Source: Glebionis coronaria
Taxonomy: Eukaryota > Streptophyta > Magnoliopsida > Asterales > Asteraceae
NCBI GenBank assembly: GCA_025667525.1
Contig: CM046879.1
Coordinates: 386,221,039-386,285,038, forward strand
Direction: 5' to 3'
Length of the DNA stretch: 64,000 nucleotides
Position 1 is the first letter of the stretch. The number at the start of each line of letters is the position of its first letter. A program made the translations under genes and the position numbers. Positions 1 through 9,664 of the stretch are shown piece after piece. Below the pieces are notes generated by a model. That model was not told the origin of the DNA. It saw only the letters and a program-made list of their open reading frames with translations, and searched no databases.

Positions 1-1
1 C

Positions 2-1771
2 GGATATGAAGACTTGGTTCAAGGGAATATCACTATAAAAAGGGTTTATTACTTCGAGGGACTGAATCACAATTTATTCTCGGTTGGTCAATTTTGTGAT
101 GCGGATTTGGAAGTGGCTTTTCGGAAAACTACTTGCTATGTTAGAGACTACAATGGGAATGACCTTCTTACAGGTTCTCGTGGTTCTGATCTCTACACAG
201 TAACTCTTCAAGATACCTCTTCAAAAAATCCAATTTGCTTAATGGCGAAGGCTACATCCTCTCAAGCATGGTTATGGCATCAACGATTGTCACATCTCAA
301 CTTTGACACCATCAACTTGCTTTCGAAGAATGATATTGTGACCGGTCTTCCTAAATTAAAATTCGTCAAAGACCATCTTTGTTCTTCTTGTGAGTTGGGG
401 AAAGCAAAACGGAAGTCTTTCAAAACAAAGACTACCCCAAGCTCAAAAGGACGATTGGAACTTCTACACATGGATTTATGTGGTCCCATGCGTGTAGAGA
501 GTATTAACGGGAAAAAGTATATTCTCGTGATTGTTGATGATTACTCTAGATACACATGGACTTTCTTCATAAGGTCCAAAGATGAAACACCAGAGGTTTT
601 AAAAAACTTTCTCAAGATGATACAACGCAATCTTCAAGCTCAAGTCTTAACCGTAAGAACGGATAGGGGTACTGAATTTTCGAACAAGAATTTGCAATCT
701 TACTTTCAAGAAGAAGGCATCGAACATCAAACGTCTATTGCTCGAACTCCTGAACAAAACAGCGTTGTCGAAAGACGAAACCGCACTTTGGTCGAAGCAG
801 CAAGAACAATGCTTTCTGCTTCAAAATTACCACTATTCTTCTGGGCTGAAGCTATTGCAACCACCTGTTATACTCAGAATCGTTCTCTCGTCATACCTAG
901 ACATGAAAAGACACCTTACCACATCATCAATGGAAGGAAACCTACGGTTAAATTCTTTCACGTATTTGGATCTTTATGCTACATTCTTAAAGACGGTGAT
1001 TATCTCGACAAAATGAAAGAAAAAGGTGCTGCATGTATTTTTGTGGGGTATGCTACATTGTCGAAAGGATATCGAGTTTACAACAAGAAAACAAAGATTA
1101 TTATAGAAACAATTCATGTGAACTTTGACGAATTGCCACAAATGGTACTTGAACACAACAGCTCAAGTCCCGCACCTCATTGTCCAGCAATGGCACCTAC
1201 ACAAATCAGTGTACGTCCCATGCAAGAATGTCAAGAAAATACTCCTACAGCAGAATCGACGGATATGACACATATGAATGAGTTTGTTGATTTATATGAT
1301 CCAATGTTTGATGAATATTACTATGGAAATAATCAAGTTGTGTCAAAGCCTTCCGCTGTCAATACTACTGATGCACCTGAACCAAATCAACAAGACACAA
1401 CTGCTTCTACTTCAGCAACCGTTGCTCAAGAGACTATAACATTAAATACTCAACAAACTCAAGAAACTGTGATACAACCAACATCAGCAACCGTCAATGC
1501 TGAAGGAGGAAACAACAATCAAGCAGTAGATGCACAACATGACGAAGAAGAATTTATCAACCCGTTCGGTACACCGGTACACGAAGTCGGAGAGTCTTCT
1601 ACTCAACATGTTGATCCGTCCAAAATGCATACATTCTACCAAAGATATCCATCCACTCACCATTGGACTCGTGATCATCCATTGGAGCAAGTAATTAGAA
1701 ATCCTTCACAACCGGTTCGAACACGCAAACAACTCAACACCGATGGTGATGTATGTATGCACTCACCGTGA
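2..1771 (+). pseudogene. pol: Element G pol: GAG-pre-integrase and integrase, frameshifted at the end
   Basis: The reading frame is open from base 2 and no true start is in view. Counting from the Met at 14, the zinc-binding H-H-C-C residues are H89, H94, C123 and C126 (WHQRLSH, CSSC). The catalytic triad is D154 (MDLCGP), D217 (RTDRGTEF) and E253 (VVERRNRT), with the D-35-E spacing of retroviral-type integrases. A long Thr/Gln/Asn-rich linker follows, as usual between copia integrase and RT. The frame ends at a TGA at 1769, while the expected continuation into RT lies in another frame from about 1768, so a small indel just upstream broke the gene. The integrase domain itself looks intact. 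Confidence 0.9.
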
Positions 1772-2535
1772 GTTCAACTGTACCTACTAACATCAAACAA
1801 GCCATGACTGATCATGTGTGGATTAAATCAATGCAAGATGAAATTCATTAGTTTGAACACCTAAATGTTTGGGAACTTGTTGACAGACCTTATGGAATCT
1901 CGCTTTTAGATTTCAAATGGATCTGGAAAAACAAACTGGATGAAGAACGAACCATCATCAAAAACAAATCTCGTCTTGTGGTTAAGGGGTATCGTCAACA
2001 AGAAGGGATAGATTTCGATGAATCATTCGCTCCAGTTGCTCGTTTGGAAGCTGTCAGGATATTCCTTGCTTATGCTACACATAAGGGCTTCACGGTTTTT
2101 CAGATGGACGTTAAAACTGCTTTTCTCAACGATCATTTGAAGGAAGAAGTGTATGTGAATCAGCCGAAAGGATTCATCGATCCTCATCACCTTGACAAAG
2201 TCTATCGTCTCAAGAAGGCTGTATATGGACTTAAACAAGCTCCAAGGGCATGGTACGAAGAATTATCCAACTTCTTGGTCTCGAAAGGATTCTCCAAAGG
2301 TTCTATTGATCCTACTCTCTTTATTAATAAATATGGGGATGACATACTGCTGGTGCAAGTTTATGTTGATGACATTATTTTTGGTTCTACGAACCCAAAA
2401 CTTTCAAAACGTTTTGAAAAATTAATGCACAGCAGATTTGAAATGTCAATGATGGGGGAGCTAAAATTCTTTTTAGGCCTCCAGATTCATCAATCCCCAC
2501 GTGGTATCTTCATAAACCAAGCTAAGTATGCTTAA
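1772..2535 (+). pseudogene. pol: Element G pol: reverse transcriptase, with two in-frame stops
   Basis: Translation in the frame of 1768 gives a copia RT (family RVT_2). It includes [37 protein letters not shown] and the catalytic YVDD box ([11 protein letters not shown]). A TAG at 1849 interrupts the N-terminal part and a TAA at 2533 interrupts the stretch after the palm domain, where the reading resumes in the same frame with EILKKHGM. The longest uninterrupted stretch starts at 1978. The copy is therefore dead without suppression of two stops, in addition to the upstream frameshift. Confidence 0.9.
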
Positions 2536-3342
2536 GAGATACTTAAAAAGCATGGTATGACCTCATGTGCTCGCGTTGGTACACCATTGTCGACCACATC
2601 CCTAGACGCTGACTTGTACTCATATCCCGTAGATCAAACACGATATCGCAGTATGATCGGGTCACTGATGTACCTTACAGCCAGCAGGCCTGATATTCAT
2701 CATGCCACATGCTATTGTGCACGATATCAAGCCAGACCTACTCAAAAGCACCTCAAAGAGGTTAAACGGATCTTTCGGTACCTTAAGAATACCATTCACA
2801 TGGGACTCTGGTATCCGAAGGGAACCGGTTTTCATCTAACAGCTTTTTCAGATTCTGATCACGCAGGTTGCCTTGATAGTCGAAAAAGCACTTCTGGTAG
2901 CGTACAATTTCTAGGGGAAGACAAACTTGTGAGCTGGTCGTCAAAGAAGCAGGATTGCACTTCGCTCTCATCAGCTGAAGCAGAATATGTGGCTCTATCC
3001 GCGTGTTGTGCTCAAGTCCTCTGGATGAGAACTCAACTCATGGATTATGGCTTCCACTTTGATAAAATACCTATGTATTGTGACTCAAAGTCGGCCATAG
3101 CCATCTCTTGCAATCTGGTTCAACACTCCCGTACCAAGCACATTGCAGTCAGATATCACTTCATCGAGGAACAAGTGGAACGTGGTATCGTGGAATTATA
3201 CTTTGTCATAACTGAGTACCAGATAGTTGACTTGTTTACAAAAGGCCTATCTCAAAATAGGTTTCAGTATCTCGTTGGCCGTCTTGGTATGAAGTATATG
3301 ACTCCCGAAGACTTGGAGGTTTTGGCAAATGAAGCTGCTTGA
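2536..3342 (+). pseudogene. pol: Element G pol: RT connection and RNase H
   Basis: This is in the same frame as the RT segment and open from 2557 to the natural stop at 3340. It shows the conserved copia block YRSMIGSLMYLTASRPDI, then the RNase H residues in FSDSDHAG, SSAEAEYVAL and YCDSKSAI, and the C-terminal TKHI/RYHFI motif. RNase H removes the RNA strand during reverse transcription and leaves the polypurine primer. Protein similarity stops at about 3342, which marks the end of pol. Confidence 0.9.
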
Positions 3343-3357
3343 TTTTCCTCTCATAAT

Positions 3358-3649
3358 GACTTCTAAGCGCATCACAGCTTAGGACTCGGACCTTAACTAA
3401 GGAAAGTTTATCTCAGACGATCACTTATCCTTCTCAACGAGAAATTCATATTTCTCGGTCATGAGCTTCCTATAAAAACATTCAAAGTTTTTAAGTTCAT
3501 GAAAACCGACTTCTAAGTAAATGTCAGCTTAGAACTCGTACTTCCACTTCAGGAAAGTTATCACGGATGATAAATTATCCTCAACAACGGGAAATTAATT
3601 TTTCTCGGTCATGAGCTAGTCACAAAACATTCAAAGTTTTGAGCTCATG
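3358..3649 (+). repeat. Two tandem four-hairpin cassettes (element G)
   Basis: Two units of about 150 bp start near 3358 and 3508. Each reads: hairpin d (CTAAG, loop, CTTAG), hairpin a (3401-3430; 3551-3581), hairpin b (CGAGAAA or CGGGAAA, short loop, TTTCTCG; 3436-3458 and 3585-3608) and hairpin c (CATGAGCT...AGCTCATG with an inner AAAAC/GTTTT stem; 3459-3502 and 3609-3649). The first unit has a G-U pair in hairpin c (GAGCTT with AAGTTC) that pairs only in the sense RNA. Element F has the same cassette in six to seven copies. Confidence 0.8.
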
Positions 3650-3672
3650 TAAATCGGAATTTATTTTAAAAC

Positions 3673-3741
3673 CGTTGAACACAATTTTTCAAGAATTTCT
3701 CAAACAAATTTTTCTAAATCTTTCAATATTGTGTGTTCAAC
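3673..3741 (+). other. Large terminal hairpin after the cassette array (element G)
   Basis: The arms GTTGAACACA...TGTGTTCAAC enclose about 45 nt rich in A and T. The same hairpin stands at the same place relative to the array in element F (10546-10612), so it is part of the shared 3' architecture. Confidence 0.7.
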
Positions 3742-4910
3742 ACTCCCTTCCTCATAAGTGGTTTTCATATCTTAAAATTGTCATATGTTTTTTTGATCAA
3801 TTTTTAAGGGGGAGCGTTTTAAAATCAAGCCTTTTAATGTTGTTGGGTACATCTCTAAAATTGTCATATTTTATGTATCCAACACATTCCTAAAATGATA
3901 TTAAATCTGTCATATATATTATCGGTAAAGGCATCTCAACTCCGTACCTCAACATATTTTGTTGTGTCGTTTTTCTAAAATTTTGTTAAATTTTGTCTCA
4001 AGACACACATATATTGTTGAGGGGGAGCGACCCGACTGAAAATGTTCCATGACTCATGCGTGCACACATGTTTCTCTCCCGTCGATTTTTCGGAAATTGT
4101 CATATTTTAATCAATTGGTATCTCTAATATTATAGTTTTTTATTAGAGATAGGGGGAGAAAATGTGATTAAAATGTAATATATCGTAACAAGTGATCTTA
4201 AAGACTCAAGTGCAACTCTTTCCTTCACATGCCAAACTATTTCGTATATCGATACATGTGTGTGGGGGAGCTTTTCGGAAATGTAAAACATTCAAGTGTT
4301 AAAAGTTTTGATTTTTATCAAACACTTTGAATGGTTTTCAATAGTTTATGGTTACGATCTATACCCAAAACAACCTACTATCCACGAAGTAATGTTGGAG
4401 TCAAAAGGTGGTTTGAGATACGAAACTAAGTCTTATGATCCAACCAGAACCGGAGGGATCTACCCAAGGACATTCCATAGCTAGAAATAGTTGTCCTTAG
4501 GAAAGATGGAGTTGAATGAAGCTGAATGCGGACCAATTACTTAAGCTAGCACTGGAACAATCACAACAAGGTGCTAGTGCTGACGTATTGGTAAGCATTG
4601 AAGGAGTTGAATATTCTATGAAACTTAGGCAGAAACCGGGTTAACACATATCTTGAAGACAAGTGTCATGGACCCAGTGATGCGATGCACAACCCTTTCC
4701 CAGCCATTCGAGTTTCTCTCAAAAGAAACTTGTCTCATTGTCACGGAGATCAACACGTATCTATTGACTTTCTCACTCCGAGTCAGTTAATATTGAAAAT
4801 GTGGTAGTCTGCTCCAACCTCCGATTACCAAAATGCACTTATTGAGTCTAGAGCCAGAAGAGATCAATTTATCATCTCATTAGGACACAATCGAGTCCTA
4901 CGCATTATCC

Positions 4911-5290
4911 TTGTGATATTTCCAGAACATCTGAGTGATACGATTCACAATGAAGATGGAAATCCTGCTTGAGCCAGCATTAAACAAGCTCATGGCAGGT
5001 AACTTGTGCGATTCTACACGAATCAAACTTGTGAGAACTGGAAAGCAACTAAGTTTCGATTCTTAATTGATTCAAACTTGATTCCAGGTTTCTTTGCAAA
5101 ATCCGTGTGATCTTGCCAGAACATTCACAGTGACACTCATTAGTGTTCACAGTGACGAATAGAAATCCTTCCAGTGTCAACATCAAACAGCACTGCGGTA
5201 GGTGACTCGCAAGATTCTCTATGAATCAAGCTTGTGAAAAACTGGAAAGCAACAATGGTGCGATTCTTTTAGAATCAAACTTGTTCCAGG
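4911..5290 (+). repeat. Duplicated block of about 180 bp with small hairpins (element G)
   Basis: Two diverged copies (about 4911-5088 and 5105-5290) share the order: TTCCAGAACA or TGCCAGAACA, a small hairpin, GAAATCCT, a GATTC...GAATC hairpin, ACTGGAAAGCAAC, a second GATTC/GAATC element, and TTCCAGG. The small hairpins are GTGA...TTCAC at 4935-4948 and GTGACACT...AGTGTTCAC at 5130-5150. Element F carries the same duplication at 12357-12740 with paired base changes in these stems. A further stem, CTCTTTAC (5342-5349) with GTAAAGAG (5377-5384), follows. Confidence 0.7.
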
Positions 5291-5865
5291 AATTCTGAAT
5301 TGATGACTCTAATCAGACGGATAATTTATCCTTATGATTCACTCTTTACGTTCGCAGTCTGCCTTGAGACGATCGAGTAAAGAGAACTGGCTACTACCGC
5401 CAGGAAACCCTGTCAAGGAGGTTCTTAATTGAATCTACCCGATCACAGGTATGGTATCTGATACCGTCTAACGGTCTTCACCGACCGGAGGTAAAACGCT
5501 AAATGTTCAAAGCCATTTTATCCGTGTCTATATATGTTGCTGCATATCAAGAAGGTGGCGTAGCTGTGTACTAACCGATGTCGATTCAGAAGTCGCAAGA
5601 GCACAAGATGGCGATAATCAAGATACCTAAGAATGTAAGAATGTAAGAATGTAATAGGTCATCTAAGTCACAATGAGCACATATGAAGATCTCAAGCACT
5701 CAAAGTCAAACGACAAAGGCTCAAGATAAAGATCACGAAAGCATGAAGGAACAAAGCCGTTACAAACAAGATCAAGACCAAGATACAAGACCAAAGCATG
5801 AAGATCTCCTCTACAAGAATGTATTCACTCAATCATCTTATGCTTTTTAAGATGACCGATACATT

Positions 5866-5876
5866 GGGGGAGATTG
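5866..5876 (+). other. Polypurine tract of element G
   Basis: TTGGGGGAGAT directly precedes the TG that opens the LTR. This is the usual primer for plus-strand DNA synthesis, and element F has the same GGGGGAGATT at its 3' LTR. Confidence 0.8.
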
Positions 5877-6240
5877 TTAGCCCTATATTTTATATAGTCG
5901 AACAAGAATGTAATAGGTCATCTTAGTCGTTATTGGTCTTGTATTGTAATAGGTTAGTCGGGAAAACCGGGCTTGGTATTTAAGCTAATATTGTATAAGT
6001 TAGGGGCGTAAGCCCAAGCAAAGCCAAGCCCGGTCCATAAACAAGCCCACTAAGGCCTTATGGCCGTGGCATATAAATACCCTCTTCCATGTGTGGAAGA
6101 GGCTGTTGGTTAACATTTGTTTCTCTCTCTAAAAGTGTTTAATCATCCAATAATCTCTCTAATTTCTCTCTCTACTTTTCTACTCTTTATCTCTCTAAAT
6201 ATCATCTTATATTGTGTTATGGATTGAAGTGGGATTAACA
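5877..6240 (+). repeat. 3' LTR of element G
   Basis: It begins TGTTAG right after the polypurine tract. The right end is placed at TTAACA (6240), which makes a TGTTA...TAACA inverted repeat and leaves sequence that aligns with the outer Athila LTR. TCAACA at 6250 is the alternative end. Without the 5' LTR the exact border is not proven. A TATA box and a perfect hairpin lie inside. Confidence 0.75.
6072..6102 (+). promoter_or_regulatory. TATA box followed by a perfect hairpin in the LTR of G
   Basis: TATAAATA (6072-6079) is followed after one base by CCTCTTCCA, a four-base loop and TGGAAGAGG (6081-6102). Element F has a TATA box, the same one-base gap and a 9-bp hairpin of different sequence. 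Transcription would be expected to start near the end of this hairpin. Confidence 0.7.
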
Positions 6241-6426
6241 ACAATCAACATGATTAAGCAAACTACATTATTAATGAAACAAAACAATAGATTATGATTA
6301 AGAAAGGAAGAATGAGAAATACTTAATAAGCTTGAATTAATGATGAAGATTAAGATTCAATTACAAGATTTAAAAGATGAAAGATTAAATAAACTTGGAA
6401 GAAAAGTCTAGAGATAGAAAGTAACA
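6241..6426 (-). repeat. Outer Athila-like LTR (element E), piece 1
   Basis: This AT-rich piece resembles the part of the element B LTR near 51410-51600 (for example AGAAAGGAAG and the run of GATTAAGATT-like words). It is the host DNA between the end of G and the start of F. Its last five bases, TAACA (6422-6426), are the target duplicated by F. Confidence 0.6.
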
Positions 6427-6707
6427 TGTTGGAAATACGTTTTTACGTATTTAGAAAGGATCGGTCACTCCAATGATATTGGGCTCGTGATCCAATATAG
6501 TCCATATAGCCCACATGTAGGGTGGGCTATATAAACCCCCTCCTAGCATGTTAGGAGGGGTTGGTCATTCTCACTTTCACACATTCAATCTAATATTTCA
6601 TTTTCTCTCCAACCTCTCTCTAGTTTCTCTCTCTAGTTCTTCATCTATCTTTCTACTTCTTTAAATCATTCGAACACAAGGATAATCCAAGATTACGAGG
6701 ACCTACA
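6427..6707 (+). repeat. 5' LTR of element F
   Basis: It starts TGTTGGAAATAC and ends ACCTACA, immediately before the primer site. It matches 13465-13745 base for base except one position, by eye. Confidence 0.95.
6528..6560 (+). promoter_or_regulatory. TATA box and adjoining hairpin in the LTR of F
   Basis: TATATAAA (6528-6535) is followed after one base by CCCCTCCTA, the loop GCATGT and TAGGAGGGG (6537-6560). Stem length (9 bp) and gap equal those of element G, but the stem sequence differs on both arms. Confidence 0.75.
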
Positions 6708-6709
6708 AA

Positions 6710-6722
6710 TGGTATCAGAGCC
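6710..6722 (+). other. Primer-binding site for initiator-Met tRNA (element F)
   Basis: TGGTATCAGAGCC lies two bases after the LTR. It is the standard plant copia primer site, complementary to the 3' end of tRNA-iMet. Confidence 0.93.
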
Positions 6723-6910
6723 TTGGTTTGATTGGTTTTGTTCTTGTGTTTTGATAATCCATACCCACGTCCAAATTTTTTTGTGTTTTTATGTTTTGAT
6801 CTTGATACACGTTATCTAGTTACTTGTTGTAGAGATTTTGGTATCTTGATTTTGGTTAAAACACGTTCTTTCTTGGATCAAAAGTGCAAAAAGGCATTGT
6901 GTTCTTATTT

Positions 6911-7295
6911 CCGAAATTCAAGCAAACATATCCATCGGAAAGTACAACTGTACTTGGGCCTCCATCGCAATAACTTAACCATCGGAAAGGGTTAGGTTTC
7001 TACATTGCGATCGCTGGATTTTTATCACTTATTCCGATCTGGACATTCCGATCGTTCATTGCGATCTGGGATTCCGACGGTTATAAGGAAGTGGTTAAGT
7101 CGTTACTCTGCCCAAATTTTGTCAGCTATATTCCGATATGAATCTTTCCGATAGGACTTTGCGATCTGAATCATTCCTACAAGGTTACATTGCTATCTGA
7201 GTATTGCGATCTGAAATCATTCCGATCTGACATTACGATCTGGACATTTCGATCTGACATTCCGATCTGACATTCCGATGGGTATTCCGACGGAT
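6911..7295 (+). repeat. Degenerate ATTCCGATCTGA repeats in the leader of F
   Basis: About 15-20 irregularly spaced copies of ATTCCGATCTGA or variants (ATTGCGATC, ATCGGAAA, ATTCCGACGG) lie between the primer site and the ORF. The densest part is 7190-7295. No reading frame is implied. A similar ATTCCGATC word recurs in the R/U5 part of the Athila element B LTR in the same transcriptional sense. Confidence 0.75.
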
Positions 7296-7468
7296 TAAAT
7301 TTGAGGATTCGTGTGTAATTTTGTCTTGGAATTTTTGGTTTATCGAGAACAATTATTAGGGGATTTTAACATTATTTCTCGACTTCTACTCACAACAACA
7401 AACACAATTGCTTTCTTTCATTGATCGATCGACAAGTAATTCTTACATTCATTTATCATCGATTTTCA

Positions 7469-9649
7469 ATGGATTCGTTGAACTCGACATCTCGAGAGGG
7501 AGACTTGCTTCTCATGCAAAACACAGCTAGAGAAAGTGGTATCACGTTCTTTCGACTACTCCAGTCTCATCTAGTGACCATTTCTTGGTTTCAAGGAGGA
7601 AGCGAATTTCTGACACTCTTCGGTCAAGATCGTTATATATTCATCGATTCAATGTTCCTCAACTTGAACCAACTAGCTGAGCAACTTCACAAAGAAGACT
7701 TTAATCACTCTGCATCAGCATCTGCATATCAAGCTCTAGTGACACAACTCACGCCTTTCCTCCAATTCAATATCATCAAGTCTGACAATTCAGAGATATG
7801 CCGGTCATTTTTTCAATACACACAGAACGAGGTTAAAGATTTCCGTGATAAACTGTTGAAATTTATGACATCGGTTTCGTCTTCGATTTATGAAAGATCC
7901 AGACTTCAACAAGTGTATGATAATGGAGCGCAAGAATCTGTGATGCAGATGCAAGAGGAGAATTGTCATACGGTTGACAACTTGGAGCCTAACGATGGCA
8001 AGAGCATTGAATCAGGAGGACAACATGATACAAGCAGCATGTCAGGGATTGATGACACCATACCCGTATCTGACAAAGAGTCTACAAATACGGTACAAAT
8101 GAATGTGGTATATGATGTCGATGCCGATGAACTGCCGCATGTTGAGCATTCCGAACCTAATTATGACAAACATGGGATGGAAAAGGGTGATAGTTTTACC
8201 ACTTCAGATTCATCCGATGTGAGTCAAAATAGGGGAGAAATTGTTCAGAATGCTATAGTTCATCAGGATGAATGCTTTATGACTGCTTCTCTAACCGATT
8301 CTGATTCCAAGATTAAAGAGCTTGAAACGATTTTAGCTCAGCAATCTAAAGCTCTTGAGAATGCCAAAATTGAATTTTCGAAGAAAACGGATAAATTTGA
8401 AAAGTATTTTGAAAAACTTGAAAATTCAAACGTTATTCTTGAAAGAAAATTAAATCAAAAAATTCAAGATTCTAAAGCTGAAAAAGATAATTTTGTGAGA
8501 CAAATTAAGTCGCTTGAATTTAAGTTGGCATCCCAAGATGAATTGCTCAAAGAGAATGAGACTTTAAAGGCTCAAGTACAAGAAAAGGTCTTTGCTATAG
8601 CTGCGTTGAAAAACGAATTGAGAAAAACTAAAGGAACTAGTGTGGATACTAAGCTTGAAAAACCATCAATCTTGGGGAAACCGCCTCAAATTCAGTCTGT
8701 TAGACAACCGACTGCATTTAGATCTGAGCGACCAAAATCCTCGAGACCGCGGTTTGCCTCCCAAGTTGATATGGTTCATCTTTCTAGACCAGTCACTCCA
8801 CTATCTAGGCCCATTGTGACTAAAACAGCTTTTGCAACACCTAATCACATGATTGCATCTAGCCTCCCTAGACATAGTCTAAAGAACACGTCTCGAACTA
8901 GTTCAAATGATGTTAGCCATAAATTTGGTCTAAGGGAAGCTATTCAGAAGACAAAAGTAAGAGATAGGAATTTTAAACCTAGTCAGATGCCTTCTAGTTT
9001 ACCCAACACTGCTAACCGTAGCATGTCACTTCCTAGGAGCATCAATCAATCATCTAGGAATTCTAGATCTTACTCGGACATTAAATATGCTACTTGTAAA
9101 ACATGTAGGAAATGTGTCTTTAAAGCCAATCATGATTCTTGTATCAAAAAATTACTTAATGAGGTGAACTCCCGTGCTAGACTTAAATCCCAGTGGATTG
9201 CTAAAATCAAACCCATTGGTAAAATGTGGCGCCCCACTGGTAGAACTTTCACTCTTGTAGGAAACGAGTGCCCTTTAACTAGGATAGTCTCTGATTCTAC
9301 TAAGACTACTAGGGAGGAAATTGAAAAGGAGGATACATTACTTAAGCCTGAACTTAAGGTTTTCTATAAAAGGAAACGTTTGCCAGCTAAGACAAGTGAA
9401 TCATCTCCTCAGGTCACCTCTAGCACAAGAAAAGAAAATTGTGAACCCCCACTTGCTTCTAAGATAGATATCGCTAACCCATATCAAAGCATGCAAACTC
9501 CTAATGAGAATGCAGGTACCAAAAAGAATGTCCCAAAAGAAAGAAGCGGTCCAATCATTGTATACCACTCAATTAAGGACACTCTCGGAGTTTGGTTGCT
9601 AAAGAAGCTGATATCTAAGAAACAAGTATATCAGGGGATTTCCAGTTAA
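7469..9649 (+). CDS. gag: Gag-like protein of element F, without pol
   Basis: The Met at 7469 (MDSLNST) is preferred; the frame also opens at 7421. The product is 726 residues. Residues 1 to about 150 form a helical domain I cannot name. An acidic linker follows, then a Lys/Glu-rich coiled coil (KIKELETILAQQSKALENAK onward, roughly residues 275-390), a basic Ser/Pro/Arg-rich stretch, and a Cys-rich module CKTCRKCVFKANHDSC. The motif MWRPTGRTFTLVGNECPLTRI-like, split here as MWRPTGRTFTLVG then CPLTRI, comes next. From memory the C-terminal half matches the extended gag of copia elements in Asteraceae. No canonical CCHC knuckle is visible. The ORF is intact, so it could still make a coat-like or RNA-binding protein. 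Confidence 0.8.
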   Translation: MDSLNSTSREGDLLLMQNTARESGITFFRLLQSHLVTISWFQGGSEFLTLFGQDRYIFIDSMFLNLNQLAEQLHKEDFNHSASASAYQALVTQLTPFLQFNIIKSDNSEICRSFFQYTQNEVKDFRDKLLKFMTSVSSSIYERSRLQQVYDNGAQESVMQMQEENCHTVDNLEPNDGKSIESGGQHDTSSMSGIDDTIPVSDKESTNTVQMNVVYDVDADELPHVEHSEPNYDKHGMEKGDSFTTSDSSDVSQNRGEIVQNAIVHQDECFMTASLTDSDSKIKELETILAQQSKALENAKIEFSKKTDKFEKYFEKLENSNVILERKLNQKIQDSKAEKDNFVRQIKSLEFKLASQDELLKENETLKAQVQEKVFAIAALKNELRKTKGTSVDTKLEKPSILGKPPQIQSVRQPTAFRSERPKSSRPRFASQVDMVHLSRPVTPLSRPIVTKTAFATPNHMIASSLPRHSLKNTSRTSSNDVSHKFGLREAIQKTKVRDRNFKPSQMPSSLPNTANRSMSLPRSINQSSRNSRSYSDIKYATCKTCRKCVFKANHDSCIKKLLNEVNSRARLKSQWIAKIKPIGKMWRPTGRTFTLVGNECPLTRIVSDSTKTTREEIEKEDTLLKPELKVFYKRKRLPAKTSESSPQVTSSTRKENCEPPLASKIDIANPYQSMQTPNENAGTKKNVPKERSGPIIVYHSIKDTLGVWLLKKLISKKQVYQGISS

Positions 9650-9664
9650 GCTTACAGTGCATCA

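Larger units (their letters stand above)
3343..5863 (+). other. Long 3' noncoding region of element G
   Basis: About 2.5 kb lies between RNase H and the polypurine tract with no convincing ORF. It is strongly structured, with two four-hairpin cassettes, a 69-nt hairpin, a duplicated block of about 180 bp, and purine tracts of the type GGGGGAG near 3808, 4020, 4151 and 4263. Many blocks, for example around 4431-4700, align with element F around 11740-12090, although the two LTRs differ. The region is thus shared between an autonomous-type element and a pol-less element. Confidence 0.75.
1..6240 (+). mobile_element. Element G: Ty1/copia retrotransposon, 5' part outside the window
   Basis: From left to right the sequence shows the end of a GAG-pre-integrase domain, integrase, reverse transcriptase, RNase H, about 2.5 kb of noncoding DNA, a polypurine tract and a 3' LTR. 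The order integrase before RT is diagnostic of Ty1/copia. The pol gene has at least one frameshift and two in-frame stops, so this copy cannot make its own enzymes. The 5' LTR, gag and protease lie outside the window, so no target-site duplication can be checked. The sequence to its right aligns with an Athila LTR (element E), so G probably inserted into that LTR. Confidence 0.9.

Noticed and set aside
4296..4484. 62-codon ORF in the 3' region of G
   Set aside because: The aligned part of F (from about 11740) does not keep this frame open, so it is not a conserved gene.
6732..6995. 87-codon ORF in the leader of F
   Set aside because: It runs through the start of the ATTCCGATC repeat tract, has no recognisable domain and is not supported by a homologue in G.
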